From Halichondria panicea (lineage: Eukaryota; Porifera; Demospongiae; Suberitida; Halichondriidae): a stretch of DNA of 64,000 bases. The translations under genes were made by a program, and so were the position numbers. Positions 22,660-35,972 of this stretch are shown here, piece by piece. Location of the stretch: assembly GCF_963675165.1 (NCBI RefSeq), contig NC_087385.1, forward strand, positions 532,001 through 596,000, written 5' to 3'. Position 1 is the first letter of the stretch. Every line of letters starts with the position of its first letter. The notes beneath the pieces were generated by a model, which saw only the letters and a program-made list of their open reading frames with translations, was not told the DNA's origin and searched no databases.

Positions 22660-24170
22660 TAAATTATAGTTTCAGTTTGACTGGTTTGCCCAGTTGGTCC
22701 AGTTTTGCATTGGTAGACCGTGTTTGAGGTCGTACTGGTGGACTAGATCACATCAGCCACTAGGAAGATCTGCAGTGGAGAGGAGAGAAGAGGGAGGATA
22801 AACAAAACGCTAATCAATGCCACTGGATCAATATGCATTGTGTAGTGCGAGTGTTATGTTTGTTAAACTGAATGCAATAGCACTAAAACAATAATTACAC
22901 GCTAACCATGGGGTTCATAATGTACTCCTGTTACTGACCTGAGCTAGTGAGTAGGTGAGAGTCATGGCAAAGAAGAAGTTAGCGTTAGCACTGCCTGCAT
23001 GGATCCAGAGGTACCAGAGGACAGGACAGAGGAGAGAGGAGCCCAGGAACACGACCACCACCACCACCAGAGTGTAGCGCAGGTCTGCACACAGAGGAGG
23101 GGATACAATACAAATATTCTGCTCATAGTGTTATTTCGGTAGGTGGCAGGAATAAAGTGTATCCAAATAGGGTATTTCGGTAATTTGAAAATGGGAAGAA
23201 TGAAGTTTTAGTATTCATTCCCACACACAGATAATATTATAGCCTAAAACACAAGTCAGACAACAAATTTATTTGACTTGTACATGTATGTATATTCTAT
23301 CCCGATGCACTCACATCTGAATGTGTGTGTCCAGAGTGGCAGGAGTGCTAGTGGGACGGTGAGGTCACCCAGACACGGGTAGGACTTGAACAAGGTCGTC
23401 ACAGAGAGGAGAATATACGTCAGAAACACTGGGTGGTCACTGGAGGAACAAGGGGGGGGGGTTGAGTATCATTATTATTATCAAAAAGAAAGTAATTATA
23501 GAAGCAGAAATGGTCAAAAAATGATTTAGGTATACACAGCCAATATATATTACATGTAACTTGACATTCTTTCTGTAACCCATAAAATCCTAATTCTTCA
23601 AGATATGGAGCTGCAATTAAAAAACCAGCTCCTTAGGCCACACAAACTTAATGACTTGTTTCTCAGGCCCTCGCGCTTCGATTTTTTGCCCCCTCATGGA
23701 TCCTTTTATTTACTCTGCTTACTGGTAATGATCGCCATGTTTAAAATTATCATCTCATCAGATCACATGATGGCTCCTCGTGCCTGCTTGATTAACATGT
23801 ATATGTATTTGTATGTATGCATGTGTATTGTTCCTAAAGATGGTATTTTGTGTACTTTACCTGACATTTAAGGAGGTGTGGCAAATTAAAGGTATGGCCG
23901 GAAGTTTTGCCCCAAAAAAAAAAAAGCCTCATCCCCTCTTTGATTTTTAGTAAATATGCCTGAGAAACAAGTGATGGTATTTAAGGGGGCACGATTTTGA
24001 GGCGAGCTCAACAATTGTTGGTGAGTACTGACCCACCTCTCAGTTTGGTGGATAGAGCTGCAGTGACTGAGAGGTTAGTGAGGGTGATGGTGGAGAAGCC
24101 AGCACAGGTGACTATGGAGTAGGGGTTCAGTAGGTACACCAGAGCAGAGGAGGAACCAAACACCCTCAAA
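22660..24170 (-). pseudogene. PIGU: PIG-U (GPI transamidase subunit) fragment, copy a
   Basis: Remnant exons near 22665-22770, 22940-23084, 23311-23436 and 24035-24165 match the corresponding exons of the better copy at 30.8-32.9 kb. The last exon has lost about 10 bases (GTGGACTAGATC versus GTGGACCAGGAACGAGTAGATC), shifting the frame. The exons for the middle membrane segments are absent. It sits between two CYLD-kinase genes and was evidently copied along with them. Confidence 0.7.
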
Positions 24171-24609
24171 AAATTTAACATCAGGATGATCTACGGAGAC
24201 GAGACATCTGCAGTAGAGCACAGTATTTAATATGGTCTTTTCTTGAGATCACACTTTAGGTGGAGAACCGACGACTTTCCCTTCTTTAGCTTTGTGGATA
24301 CAGAATTGGATGAGCTGCTTTTCAGAGCAATGATATTAAAGGAGTTCACATGGATTTGCTTTCAGAGCCTTCGACATCTTCCAATAGAATTATCACCTCT
24401 TTTCAGCCATCATTATTTGCAATGAAAACAGACTTTCTGTACAGTACAGTTAGCTAGTGCATGGAATGGTAATGATCATCATAACAATTTATACTAGATA
24501 TAATTATCATGTACAGTAAAAAGCACACACAAAATATCATCAGAATTAGCAGTCTTGATAACAATAAAATGCACAACAAAAACTATAAACTATAGCTATA
24601 AAGCAATAG
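24171..24609. other. Gene junction, 3' flank of the 24.6 kb gene
   Basis: No exon seen. It contains the recurrent GGTAATGATCATCATAAC motif near 24467, about 140 bases beyond the kinase stop codon. The same arrangement occurs at 33.1 and 59.5 kb. Confidence 0.5.
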
Positions 24610-27600
24610 TTACTGAGACGGCAGTTTATTGAGTTTTTCAAGTACTTGGGTCATTGATAGTCTATTGTCTGGTTGGCTCTCGACGCAAGCTGCTATGATA
24701 TCGTACACTTGGTCCCACTCGCTCTTGATACGTAATAGTATTGCTCTTCTGTTCTCAGGGGAAGGCATCTCCTTGGCAATGGCCTCAGCTAGGAGGTAGC
24801 CGTAACTGTACACATCAATCTTTGTAGTTTGTTTCGGAAGGGGATCGTCCAGATTAGATGGTGGGAAGGTTTCGGGGGCAGCATATACAATGGCACCAGG
24901 AGCTGCTGTCTTGCAGCTTTTAGCCAGATTGGCTGATCCAAAGTCGGATAGTTTTGCCTTCCAAACTCTTGGGTGTATTTGCTGGAGGAGGACGTTGGGA
25001 GCACTCACATCACGGTGGATGATGGGCTCTTGATGCTCGTGGAGGTAGTGGAGGGCATAAGCCACCTCTCGAAATATCGATAACAAAGCATCCTTTTGGA
25101 AATTGACAATTTTCCTCTTATAAGCGGATCGGACGTCAGTATCCAAGAGCTCCAGAACAAGCAGAGGTGAGTCAGTACCTCTCTCCACACCAGCGTCCAC
25201 TACAGCAGCAATCAGTCGCACCAGGTTGGGGTGTTGAACATGAGCCATGATTCGAATCTCTCTCTTGAGCTGATCAATCGTGTTTTTGTGGAGTATTTCT
25301 TTGTGTGCATACTTTACTGCTACTTGCTGACCACGGAACAACCCTCGACACACTGATCCCCAAGCACCATGTCCTAGGTTGTCTTGTAACACAACTTCTT
25401 GTCTTCGTACATTCCACGAGTCTTGGTCTAGTCGCGGAATTTGGAGCTTAGAAAACTTTGACTGACTTGTTTTGATTTCTGCCACCTCGAGCCTTCGTTG
25501 CATGTCATGAGCCTGCTGTTGAAAGTATTGCTTTTGCCTTTCCAGTTGGTGCTTTTCCATTTTGTGATGTTGTATTTGCTCTTCTTTTTCTTGAGAAGTG
25601 GTACGTTCTCGCTCATTGTATCGTTGCAGCTCAGCTTCCAATAGTTTAGATTGTTCAGCCTGATTAGTTTCGATTCTCTGTTGAAGATTTCTGTTTTCTT
25701 GTTTAAGCTCCTCAATGACATCATCCTTGTTCTCCTTCAGCTTGGGTACTGTTGGGACAACACCTACATGTAAAAAAAAGAATGTATATTATACTCAGCA
25801 TAAGTTGAACACTTACCTTCACTAACAATGGAGTAAGGCTCTCTGACTGGACTCAGATAATCCTCCTCGTCACCATCTCCATACATAGCAACATCAGGCT
25901 GAACATAGACACACATGTAGGTATCTTGAGTGAATCGTCGGACCAACTCTGGTAGCTCTCTTGGTGGTGTATTGATCAACCTGTCCTGGTCTCCCTCATA
26001 CACCCACTCATTCAGCTCACGAGTGCAGTCAGTCACACGTGGAATGTTGTATGTGTCAACTGTACACAAAGGATCATTGTACTTTCAGTGGAAGATAATG
26101 ACATGATCATACTTACAGACTCTGTTGGCCATGCTGTCAAAGAAGAGCCATGTGTTTGTGTGAAGGTCTCTAGTGAAGCAGACGTAGTGACTGGTCTCAA
26201 TGCAGATCACAGAGAGGAGGTCCAACTTGTAGATATCATTATTGCTGTTCAATGCAGGCTCTGGCTTGTGCTGTTTTCTCTTATCCTTCTTGTGGGCCAG
26301 TGGACAGCAAGTGACACAGTAATACACATAGCTACTGGCAGCATCCTCATTCACACACTCGGAACACTTGTATTGAGACGGCTCTCCACAGAACATACAA
26401 GTTTTACCTGGAGAGAAGTCAGGGTTTCATCTAGGATTAAAAGTTTGAGGGGGAAGGTTTACGCAGGCCGCAAAATGTTTGGCCACTCCCACATTTGTTG
26501 ACCACACCCCTATTACATGCTAGTGCATCCTAGTTACATATTGCACATCATAGACAGTACTAATGTGATGATGTCATTATTATACAAACATTTTTGTGGG
26601 GAAGACGAGCATTTTAGGGGGGAAGGTTCACCCCAGCCCCCCCCCCCACTAGATGAAACCCTGGAAGTATGTAGCACAGTAATCGTACGCACACATGATA
26701 CAATACTTACCTGAGTCTGTGATCTCTGCAATTTTCAGCTTCAAATCAGGCACAATTTTTGGGTAAGTTTTGAACTCCCTTCCAAATCGTGGCACTTGAA
26801 CGAGAAATTTCGATGGGATCTGCACGAAGGAAATACAATGAAAGGAATACAATCATGTATACAGGCCCAAATGGTTCACCTTGGTAAATGAGATATTTTG
26901 CTCCTTGAACATCATGGTAATGAGCATCCCTACAGTGGGTAGTCTGAGGTTAGGATCTGGCTCCACAAACAGTTGGACAAAGAACTCTTGCTCCACACCA
27001 AACGGACGTCTGTAGATGTGTATCATAATAATTATTACAGTACACACAATATTAGACATACCTGATGGAGATGAATGGCCTTGCGTGTAGTACGTGCTTA
27101 AACAGCATGTTCAGAAACTCCTCAGGATCTAAGTATACAACGTCAACATTTAGTATGTGACCATCTTAACCCATACTAATTACCTTTCTCCTTCTCAATC
27201 TTCCCCAGCTCATCCATCTTGTTTCTCATCTTCATAACTGATTCAAACCTCACCACACCATTCCTATAGTCAAGCAGCACACACACAATCAACAATAATC
27301 CCTGTACTGTACTGTATGCATAATTATACTTTGTGGGGTAGACAGACCGTGAGGAAAGGGGGGAGAGAGTGTGGTAGATACATGTGTGTATAGCTATTAC
27401 AAAAGAGCTAAGACATGTACAGCTGTATACACAGCTCACTTTCTGAGAGGGTTGACGATTCCCTTCCAGAGCATGTTACTGATGGCCTGTCTGTTGATGT
27501 CAGTAGTACTAGTGCTGTAACTATCTTCCAGGAACATGTCATCAAAGATATTGCTGAGGGCAAATAATCCAAAGAGAGTGGAGTCCAGGTAGCAAGAGTT

Positions 27601-30600
27601 CTGGTTTCCCTGGATACCCTTCTGATCACCCACGTAGTGGCGTGGGGATGGCACTGTTGTTTGATCAACGTTCTCTTCGAATGGCACTTGTAGAGCTGTA
27701 GTGGAGGCAATAAATAAAGTGATGATATGACAATTAACACACGGTTAATGCCAGCTTGTGCTGGGAATCCATGAGCAGGTGCTGAGTCAGCATATCTCTG
27801 GTCAGATAGGAGACGAGCCACTGGATAGAAGGTTGCTTTGCCATAACCACATTGGAAGTAACGGACACCATTCAACTCTCCATCTCCACAACGATCAGCA
27901 TACTCCTCCTGTGCATAGTAACTTGTTAACAATTCTTGCTGTAATTAAAACTCACCAGCTCAATCCCTGCCAGTAGCTCCTGATCGCCAGGGAGGTTCCC
28001 AATCCACCTCACAATTCCGTACCAGGGGTTTTGAGAGCAACCGAACTGAACAGCAGAGCCCATGGAGACGTCCACAGGAGCAGCAGGGCGTGGTAATGGT
28101 GGTAGCTGTCTCGGCTCCCTCTGGATTGGAGGAGTATTGCCAGCAAATTGTGAGGGGGCAGATCCACGCTGGTCAGGATGAAGTGCTGTGACAGGGCAGA
28201 ATAATCCTTGGCCGTACTTGCAAAAAAACAACCTTATCCCCTGCCAGGTACCATCAGTACAGCCCTCCATATCCTCCTCCTATACAGGCATAACACATAC
28301 CGTACTCTACCAAGATTACGCCCACCCTAATTGCATGCTACAAAGCAGCTACAGGTGGGATGGGCTTAATTTCGAAAACAGTAGTTTTGTCTCAAAATTA
28401 AGCCCACCCAGGTGTTTGCCTCGAAATTTAAGCCCACTCATTAAGAAACTATTCTTTTCTGTCTGCATCTGAGGCCTACTAGCTCTTGAAATACATCAAC
28501 ATACAACAACGGTAATGCATGGGTAAAGTAGCTAGGTATAGATTCTGCATCAGAAGGTTGTTCCTTGTCACTGTCAGAGTCTTCAACAGGGATTCAGAGA
28601 AGATTGTCCTCGTCTCTTATACTTGCAAATAGGATCTAGCTATATCTAGCTATATTCAGAGCTATAATATCAGCGTACTACATGCAAGCGCACTACATGC
28701 ACAATAAACTGCTAAACCTTTTCTTGACAAACTTGCTCACTGACAAATGCATCACTTCCTGGTGGGCGTATTCTCGAGGCAAATTAGTCTGTGCAGGAAC
28801 TTTCACTCAAAAGTGGGGGTGGGCGTATTTTCGGACGTGGGCGTAATCTCGGTAGAGTACGGTACATGCAAACAACTACAAGTGTCAACTTACCAACTCC
28901 AGTCCAGCAATCAGTCCATTGACTTGAGGGAAGTTGCCCATCCAGCGAATCTCACCGTATCGAGGTGGGTCAGAAAACTCAACTCGAGAGCCCACAACAA
29001 ACTGATGCTTGGTAGCTATGGCTACCACAGTAGACTGCTTGTTGCCAGCCCCAGGCATGTTGTCATAGTTGAGTGGTGGATGATCCTCAGAGTGATGGCT
29101 GTCAGATGGATCGACATAAACTCCAGGAGGGGGATAAGTTTGTGATGGGTAATCTCCAGCTCTCCCTTGTTGCTGATGGGCCCTCTCATGATCGACTGAA
29201 TTTGCAGTAGCTCCTTCATTCTGACTGTGACATGGTATGGTCTCATACGTGGGATCACTTCCAGGATGCCATGAATGTTGTTTCTGAATTAGATTTTCTC
29301 TTCCTTGTTCATATTGATTAGCGAGGTCTTGCTCTTTCTTTTTTGCTTCTTCAAAAAGTTTCATTGCCTCTTGCTGAGTGGCGCTCTCATCAAGTGCAAG
29401 TGCACCCTTTACTTCTCTGAGTTCTGGATTTGAAGTATTTCCTCTTTTCTCATTTCTAGCAGCAGCTTCTTTTCTGGCCTCCTCTATCTTAGCCTCTTTA
29501 GCAGCCTTTAAAACTTTTTCCTGCTCTGCCAAAAACTGTCGCTCAGTCATGCCCTCCTCACGTGCAGCAGCTGCTGGGTCTGAAAGGTCGACAGCTCGAG
29601 CTGGGGGTGTGCGAGTGTTGGTCAACTCTTCTTTGAACACAAAGTCCTCAGGGACCACTAAATAGTGACCAGGTGCAGCCTTAAATAAGTGAGTTATTCC
29701 CGTTAGTGCTTTAGGGAAAAGATTAGTGGCAACAGTCCAATCCTGTGTGAAACAGCCATTATTATAATGTACGGAACACTAAACATAGCATGCACTCACT
29801 GTTTCAATCCCTATGTGGTTGGTGTCCAGTGTTCTAGTCTGTACATCTCTACCAGTCCAGCGAACAGTTCCATGCATGGCTACATTCTTCCTGTTGTAGA
29901 CCACCACACGATCGTTGATCTTGAACATACATGTAGGGGGCTTATCGATAGGTGACCCGTGGGTAGAAGAGTTGACCCCTGATGAAGAAGAGCTCTTTAG
30001 CTGCTGACGTGTGGAGCCATGGGGCACTTGGTGAGGTGGTTTAGCAGCAAGCTTATCCAGAGACACAAAGAGACCACAGTCTTGATCACAGTCAAAATAT
30101 CTGTATCCCCCAAAGAAACCATTACTGATGCCTTTTCCAAGGTAACGAGAATCCTATATACAGATGAGATCTGTAACGTAAGGAGAGCATAACATAACTA
30201 TGCACTCACTGTAATCTCCACTCCAAAGTTCCTCCCTGGTAATGATTCCACAGGTCCAGCATGTCTCACTACACCATCAGACCAGGTAGGTGCACTTGTT
30301 TTATCACCAGGGAGCCTCACATATACCTGGTCACCTCTCTTCAGTCTGCTGCCCCATTCCAGCTTACTGTCCTCAGAGAACACAGCAAATCGATCACAAG
30401 GCTTCTCAATAGCTCCCAAAAGCTGTAGATCTCTGCTATTCAGTGGAAACACATAGTAATCGTCCTGACCACCATACAGTGTGACACTGGGGTCTTTTGT
30501 GGAGCAAAAGTTGTGAGGAGGTCTTCCATCATTGCGCTGTACCAACTCTCTATGGTGAATTTGAGTAAGCAGTTCACCTTGTAACACTTGAACAGGTTTT

Positions 30601-30746
30601 GAACCTGCTAGGACAGACATGATCTTCCCTGGAGCCTTCTCTCCATACACATCCTTCATTAGAATGTACAGGTAGTTTGCCCTTTTGGCCATGATCTGCT
30701 TTCTCTGAACCAACTCTGATGTGGTAATTACTAGAGCCTCACCCAC
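24610..30746 (-). CDS. Full-length CAP-Gly(x4) / CYLD-type USP / coiled-coil / kinase fusion, hybrid N-terminus
   Basis: Thirteen exons: 30210-30692, 29800-30153, 28894-29742, 27956-28279, 27743-27908, 27440-27695, 27184-27263, 27062-27128, 26880-27009, 26711-26819, 26117-26407, 25817-26059, 24610-25763. They total 4506 bases, or 1501 residues. Start 30692 (MAKRANYLY) is preferred over the upstream in-frame ATG at 30746. Exons 1-2 are of the type in the 16-21 kb gene, while from the end of exon 3 onward it follows the four-CAP-Gly type of the 9-14 kb gene. Exon 3 contains both the DLSDPAAAAREEG segment of the first type and the GSRVEFSDPPRYGEIRWMG CAP-Gly of the second. USP catalytic boxes (GIQGNQNSCYLDS, SVICIETSHYVCF), B-box (CMFCGEPSQYKCSEC) and kinase (VAVKYAHKEI, HRDVSAPNVLL, SDFGSAN) are intact. 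Confidence 0.87.
26420..26663. mobile_element. hAT-like CAGGGTTTCATCTAG MITE (copy 2)
   Basis: Same ends, interior and intron position as the copy at 10833-11078. Confidence 0.8.
28298..28864. mobile_element. Non-autonomous element with TACCGTACTCTACC inverted ends
   Basis: The left end TACCGTACTCTACCAAGATT and right end AATCTCGGTAGAGTACGGTA are inverted repeats of about 27 bases with one mismatch, ending at TA. It makes up almost all of the unusually long intron between exons 3 and 4 of the 24.6-30.7 kb gene. Confidence 0.8.
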
Positions 30747-30802
30747 TTTTATGACCCATAAAAATCACAGATTGTGGATATTCATGAATTTCTAGCTAAC
30801 TC

Positions 30803-32880
30803 TCAATATAGTTTCAGTTTGACTGGTTTGCCCAGTTGGTCCAGTCTTGGTAGACCGTGTTTGAGGTCGTACTGGTGGACCAGGAACGAGTAGATCACAT
30901 CAGCCACCAGGAAGATCTGCAGGGGAGGGGAGAGAGGGAGGATAAACAAAATGCTAATCACGAAATTATATGCCACTGGAATAACTTTTTAATAAAACAA
31001 TAATTATACGCTAACCATGCACGGGGTTCATAATGTACTCCTGTTACTGACCTGAGCTAGTGAGTAGGTGAGAGTCATGGCAAAGAAGAAGTTAGCGTTA
31101 GCACTGCCTGCATGGATCCAGAGGTGCCAGAGGACAGGACAGAGGAGAGAGGAGGCCAGGAACATGACCACCACCACCAGAGTGTAGCGCAGGTCTGCAC
31201 ACAGGGGGGGGGGTATGAATGCAGATATTCCGATAAGAAAGATGTACTCCACACTGACATTAAGAATACTAAATACTTTTTGGCATTTTGAAAATAGGAA
31301 GAACGAAGTTTTAGTGTTCACTCTCACACACAGTTACAGATACGTACACCATTGAGGCTTGTACATGCATCGTATGTGTATTCTATCCCGATGCACTCAC
31401 ATCTGAATGTGTGTGTCCAGAGTGGCAGGAGTGCTAGTGGGATGGTGAGGTCACCCAGACACGGGTAGGACTTGAACAAGGTCGTCACAGAGAGGAGAAT
31501 GTACGTCAGAAACACTGGGTGGTCACTGGAGGGACGAGGGGGGGGGAGGGGTTGAGTGAGGAAGTTTAGTATAGCAGAAATAGTCAAGAATTGATTTAGG
31601 TACAACAAACTATAGGCCAAACTTCACATGTTTCTAGTAACCCATATCGTAATTCTTGTTTCTATGATCTAAGATATGGAGCTGCAATTAAAAACCAGCT
31701 CCTTCTGTTCTCTCACCTGAAGCGTATGGTGAGAGGGATGACGTAGATGAAGGCATTCATCTGGAACACACAGAGGAAGAATATTCTGAAGTGCTCAAAC
31801 GTCTCAGTAAAGAAGTACCAGAACAGGCCGAGGTTGGGAGTCTGGTCCGGGACAGAGAGCCTGTGAGGGTGTGTGGGGTGTGAGTGGTGTGAGTGGGAAG
31901 TGTGAGGGTGTGGGGTGTGGGTGTGAGGTGTGAGGGAAATATGAGGAATAAGAGGCGTACACACAAATAATATATTATAGGGAAGATATTTGTTCTATTC
32001 GTGTGGCTGCAATGAGGCTACAGGTATGAACTGGTAAAGAGAGCTTGTATTAACGTGCCCTCGTTGAGCTATTAGTACCAGAGCGTCTCCCTCTAAAGGT
32101 GAAGACTTGGACCACTATCTAATCACAACATGAAATGTGGTGCATAATGTATCCTGACAATGAATACACTGACAAGGCTGACCCCCCTAGCAACACTGCA
32201 CTCCAGCACACCACCAAACACAACTGTTTACCAGCTCCAAACACACACCCATCCTGTAAACAATTCGTATTCGATATAGGTATACGTAGTACTGTCAAGA
32301 GGATTACCATGATTGTCTAATACACACTTTAAGTACATTCATCAGTGTACACAACACACCAATCATCATTACAGTACAATACAGCTTTTAAGACAGTACC
32401 CCCTCACCCTGTAGGACATGATCATGAATGGGAAGATGAGGACTGCAGGATAGAGTGAGAGGTAGGCAGCCACACACAGGCACAGGGAGGACACCACCTC
32501 GTGACCTGTGCATGCGTGGGTGGAGGGAGGAGGTTCATTCTGTTCATATAAGGTGCGTATAATACACACACCAATTTGTGTAACAATATCAGAATAGTAC
32601 AAAAGAATTTCCTTTCAGTTTGTGGGCTAAGCATTATTACTAAACAAACCATCTTGGGTTTCCTGGTATTTAAGGGGATAAGATTTTGGGGCGAGCTAAG
32701 TACTGACCCACCTCTCAGTTTGGTGGATAGAGCTGCAGTGACTGAGAGGTTAGTGAGGGTGATGGTGGAGAAGCCAGCACAGGTGACTATGGAGTAGGGG
32801 TTCAGTAGGTACCTGCACACCAGGAGGGACCAAACACCTTCAAAACATTTAACATCAGGATGATCTACCGGAGACAAGAC
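30803..32880 (-). pseudogene. PIGU: PIG-U (GPI transamidase subunit) C-terminal exons, copy b (best preserved)
   Basis: Six exon-like blocks with splice sites: about 32712-32852, 32408-32505, 31717-31860, 31401-31525, 31052-31194, 30803-30916. Translations match the hydrophobic C-terminal half of [101 protein letters not shown], and the end ADVIYSFLVHQYDLKHGL. PIG-U is an ER multi-pass subunit of the complex that attaches GPI anchors. The N-terminal exons are absent from this window, so the copy is truncated at the 5' end unless alternative exons exist. Other copies lie at 22.7, 50.7 and 57.7 kb. Confidence 0.75.
31861..31945. repeat. GTGTG/GAGTGG-rich simple repeat
   Basis: A purine/GT-rich irregular repeat (GTGTGGGGTGTGAGTGG...) lies directly upstream of a PIG-U exon. 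The rest of 31946-32407 shows no exon. Confidence 0.7.
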
Positions 32881-33228
32881 ATCTTCTGCCTTGCAGTGCA
32901 GTAGATCTACTGAGTAGATTTTGATCTAGATCGAGCACAGTATTTAATTAATATGGTCTTTTCTAGAGATGATACTTAATTAAGGTACGTGGAGAGGACG
33001 ACTTTCCCTTCTTTGTGGATACAGAATTGGATGAGCTGCTTTCCTTCAAGAGCAATGATATTAAAGGAGCTCACCTCGATTCGCTCTGAAAGCCTTCGAC
33101 ATCTTAATTCCATATTCGCAAGTGGAATGGTAATGATCATCATAACAATAATTAATTTATACAACAACACAAAATCACACAAATATCAGATCTAGCACTC
33201 TTGGTAACATGTAAATATCCATCAATAA
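32881..33228. other. Gene junction, 3' flank of the 33.2 kb copy
   Basis: No exon seen. It carries GGAATGGTAATGATCATCAT near 33122, about 100 bases beyond the kinase stop, as at other junctions. Confidence 0.5.
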
Positions 33229-34696
33229 TTACTGAGACGGTAGCTTATTGAGTTTTTCAAGTACTTGGGTCATTGATAGTCTATTGTCTGGTTGGCTCTC
33301 GACGCAAGCTGCTATGATATCGTACACTTGTTCCCACTTACTCTTGATACGTAATAGTATTGCTCTTCTGTTCTCAGGGGAAGGCATCTCCTTGGCAATG
33401 GCCTCAGCTAGGAGGTAGCCGTAACTGTACACATCAATTTTTGTAGTTTGTTTCGGAAGGGGATCGTCCAGATTAGATGGTGGGAAGGTTTCGGGGGCAG
33501 CATACACAATGGCACCAGGAGCTGCTGTCTTGCAGCTTTTAGCCAGATTGGCTGATCCAAAGTCGGATAGTTTTGCCTTCCAAACTCCTGGGTGTATTTG
33601 CTGGAGGAGGACGTTGGGAGCACTCACATCACGGTGGATGATGGGCTCTTGATGCTCGTGGAGGTAGTGAAGGGCATAAGCCACCTCTCGAAATATCGAT
33701 AACAAAGCATCCTTTTGGAAATCGACAATTTTTCTTTTGTAAGCGGATCGGACGTCAGTATCCAAGAGCTCCAAAACAAGCAGAGGTGAGTCAGTACCTC
33801 TCTCCACACCAGCGTCCACTACAGCAGCAATCAGTCGCACCAGGTTGGGGTGTTGAACATGAGCCATGATTCAAATCTCTCTCTTGAGCTGATCGATCGT
33901 GTTTTCGTGGAGTATTTCTTTGTGTGCACACTTTACTGCTACTTGCTGACCACGGAACAATCCTCGACACACTGATCCCCAAGCACCATGTCCTAGGTTG
34001 TCTTGTAATACAACTTCTTGTCTTCGTACATTCCACGAGTCTTGGTCTAGTCGCGGAATCTGGAGCTTAGAAAACTTTGACTGACTTGTTTTGCTCTCTG
34101 CCACCTCGAGCCTTCGTTGCATGTCTTGAGCCTGTTGTTGAAAGTATTGCTTTTGCCTTTCCAGTTGGTGCTTTTCCATTTTGTGATGTTGTATTTGCTC
34201 TTCTTTCTCAGCCATTTCTTGAGAGGTGGTACGTTCTTGCTCATTGTATCGTTGCAGCTCAGCTTCTAATAGTTTAGATTGTTCAGCCTGATTGGTTTCG
34301 ATTCTCTGTTGAAGATTTCTGTTTTCTTGTTTAAGCTCCTCAATGACATCATCCTTGTTCTCCTTCAGCTTGGGCACTGTTGGGACAACACCTACACGTA
34401 AAAAAATAATGTATTTTATACTCAGCATAAGTTGAACACTTACCTTCACTAACAATGGAGTAAGGCTCTCTGACTGGATTTAGATAATCCTCCTCGTCAC
34501 CATCGTCATACATAGCGACATCAGGCTGAACATAGACACACATGTAAATGTCTTGAGTGAATCGTCGGACCAACTCTGGTAGCTCTCTTGGTGGTGTGTT
34601 GATCAACCTGTCCTGGTCTCCCTCATACACCCACTCATTCAGCTCACGAGTGCAGTCAGTCACACGTGGAATGTTGTACGTGTCATCTGTACACAT

Positions 34697-34911
34697 AAAC
34701 ATGTACCGTATAGCGGGTAATTTTCGGGGACAAAATATTCGTGGTTCAGCAATATTGAGACATTTCGTAGGTAAAATTTTCGTGGTTGGAACTTACACTG
34801 CAGGTAAAGGTAGGCAAGGTGGCTTCTTTCATGGGTAAAATATTCGTGGTCAGACCTTCAACCACAAAAACCACGAATATTTTGCCCCACGAAAATTACC
34901 ATTATACTTTC
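34697..34911. mobile_element. MITE of the CCGTATAGCGGG family
   Basis: Starts ACCGTATAGCGGGTAATTTT and ends CCACGAAAATTACC, with internal TAAAATATTCGTGG / CCACGAATATTTTG palindromes. It occupies the intron between the two last USP exons. Confidence 0.7.
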
Positions 34912-35972
34912 AGTGGAAGATAATGACATGATCATACTTACAGACTCTGTTGGCCATGCTGTCAAAGAAGAGCCATGTGTTTGTATTGAGGTCTCTAGTG
35001 AAGCAGACGTAGTGACTGGTCTCAATACAGATCACAGAGAGGGGGTCCAACTTGTACAGCTCATTATTGTTGATCAGTGCAGGCTCAGGCTTGTGCTGTT
35101 TTCTCTCATCCTTCTTGTGGGCCAGTGGACAGCAAGTGGTACAGTAATACACATAGCCACTGACATCATGCTCACCCACACACTCGGAACACTTGTATTG
35201 GGACAGCTCTCCACAGATCATACAAGGAGGGGTTTTGCCTGGAGAAAAGTATGTAGCACAGTGATCGTATGCACACATGACACAATACTTACCTACCTGA
35301 GTCTGTGATCTCTGCAATGTTCAGCTTCAGATCAGGCATACTTTTTGGGTAAGTCTTGAACTCCCATCTACATTGTGGCAGTTGAATGAGAAGTTTCGAT
35401 GGGATCTACACGAAAGAAATACATGTACAATAAAAAGATACAAGACACAATAAAATGGTTCACCTTGGTAAATGAGATCTTTTGCTCCTTGAACATCATG
35501 GTAATGAGTACCCCCACAGTGGGTAGTCTGATGTTAGGATCTGGCTCCACAAACAGTTGGACAAAGAACTCTTGATCCACACCAAACGGACGCCTGTATA
35601 AATTTAGACGTGCATCAGTGTACACACAATATTAGACATACCTAATGGAGATGAATGGCTTCGTGTGTAGCATGTGTTTGAAGAGCATATTCAGAAACTC
35701 TTCAGGATCTAAGTACACAACATCAAAATTTAGTATGTGACCATCTTTACCCATAATAATAACCTTTCTCCTTCTCAGTGATTCCCTCCATCTTTCCCAG
35801 CTCACCCAGCTTGTTTCTCATCTTCATAACTGATTCAAACCTCACCACACCATTCCTAGAGTCAAGCAGACACACACACACTCAATAATCCCTGCACGGT
35901 ACTGTATGCATAACCTATGTGGGGTAGACAGTGGGGGATAGTGAGGAAAGGGGGGAGATACATGTGTGTATA

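Noticed and set aside
23605..23871. Plus-strand 88-codon frame within PIG-U copy a
   Set aside because: It lies in a degenerate intron, and the duplicate at 58.6 kb has indels breaking the same frame.
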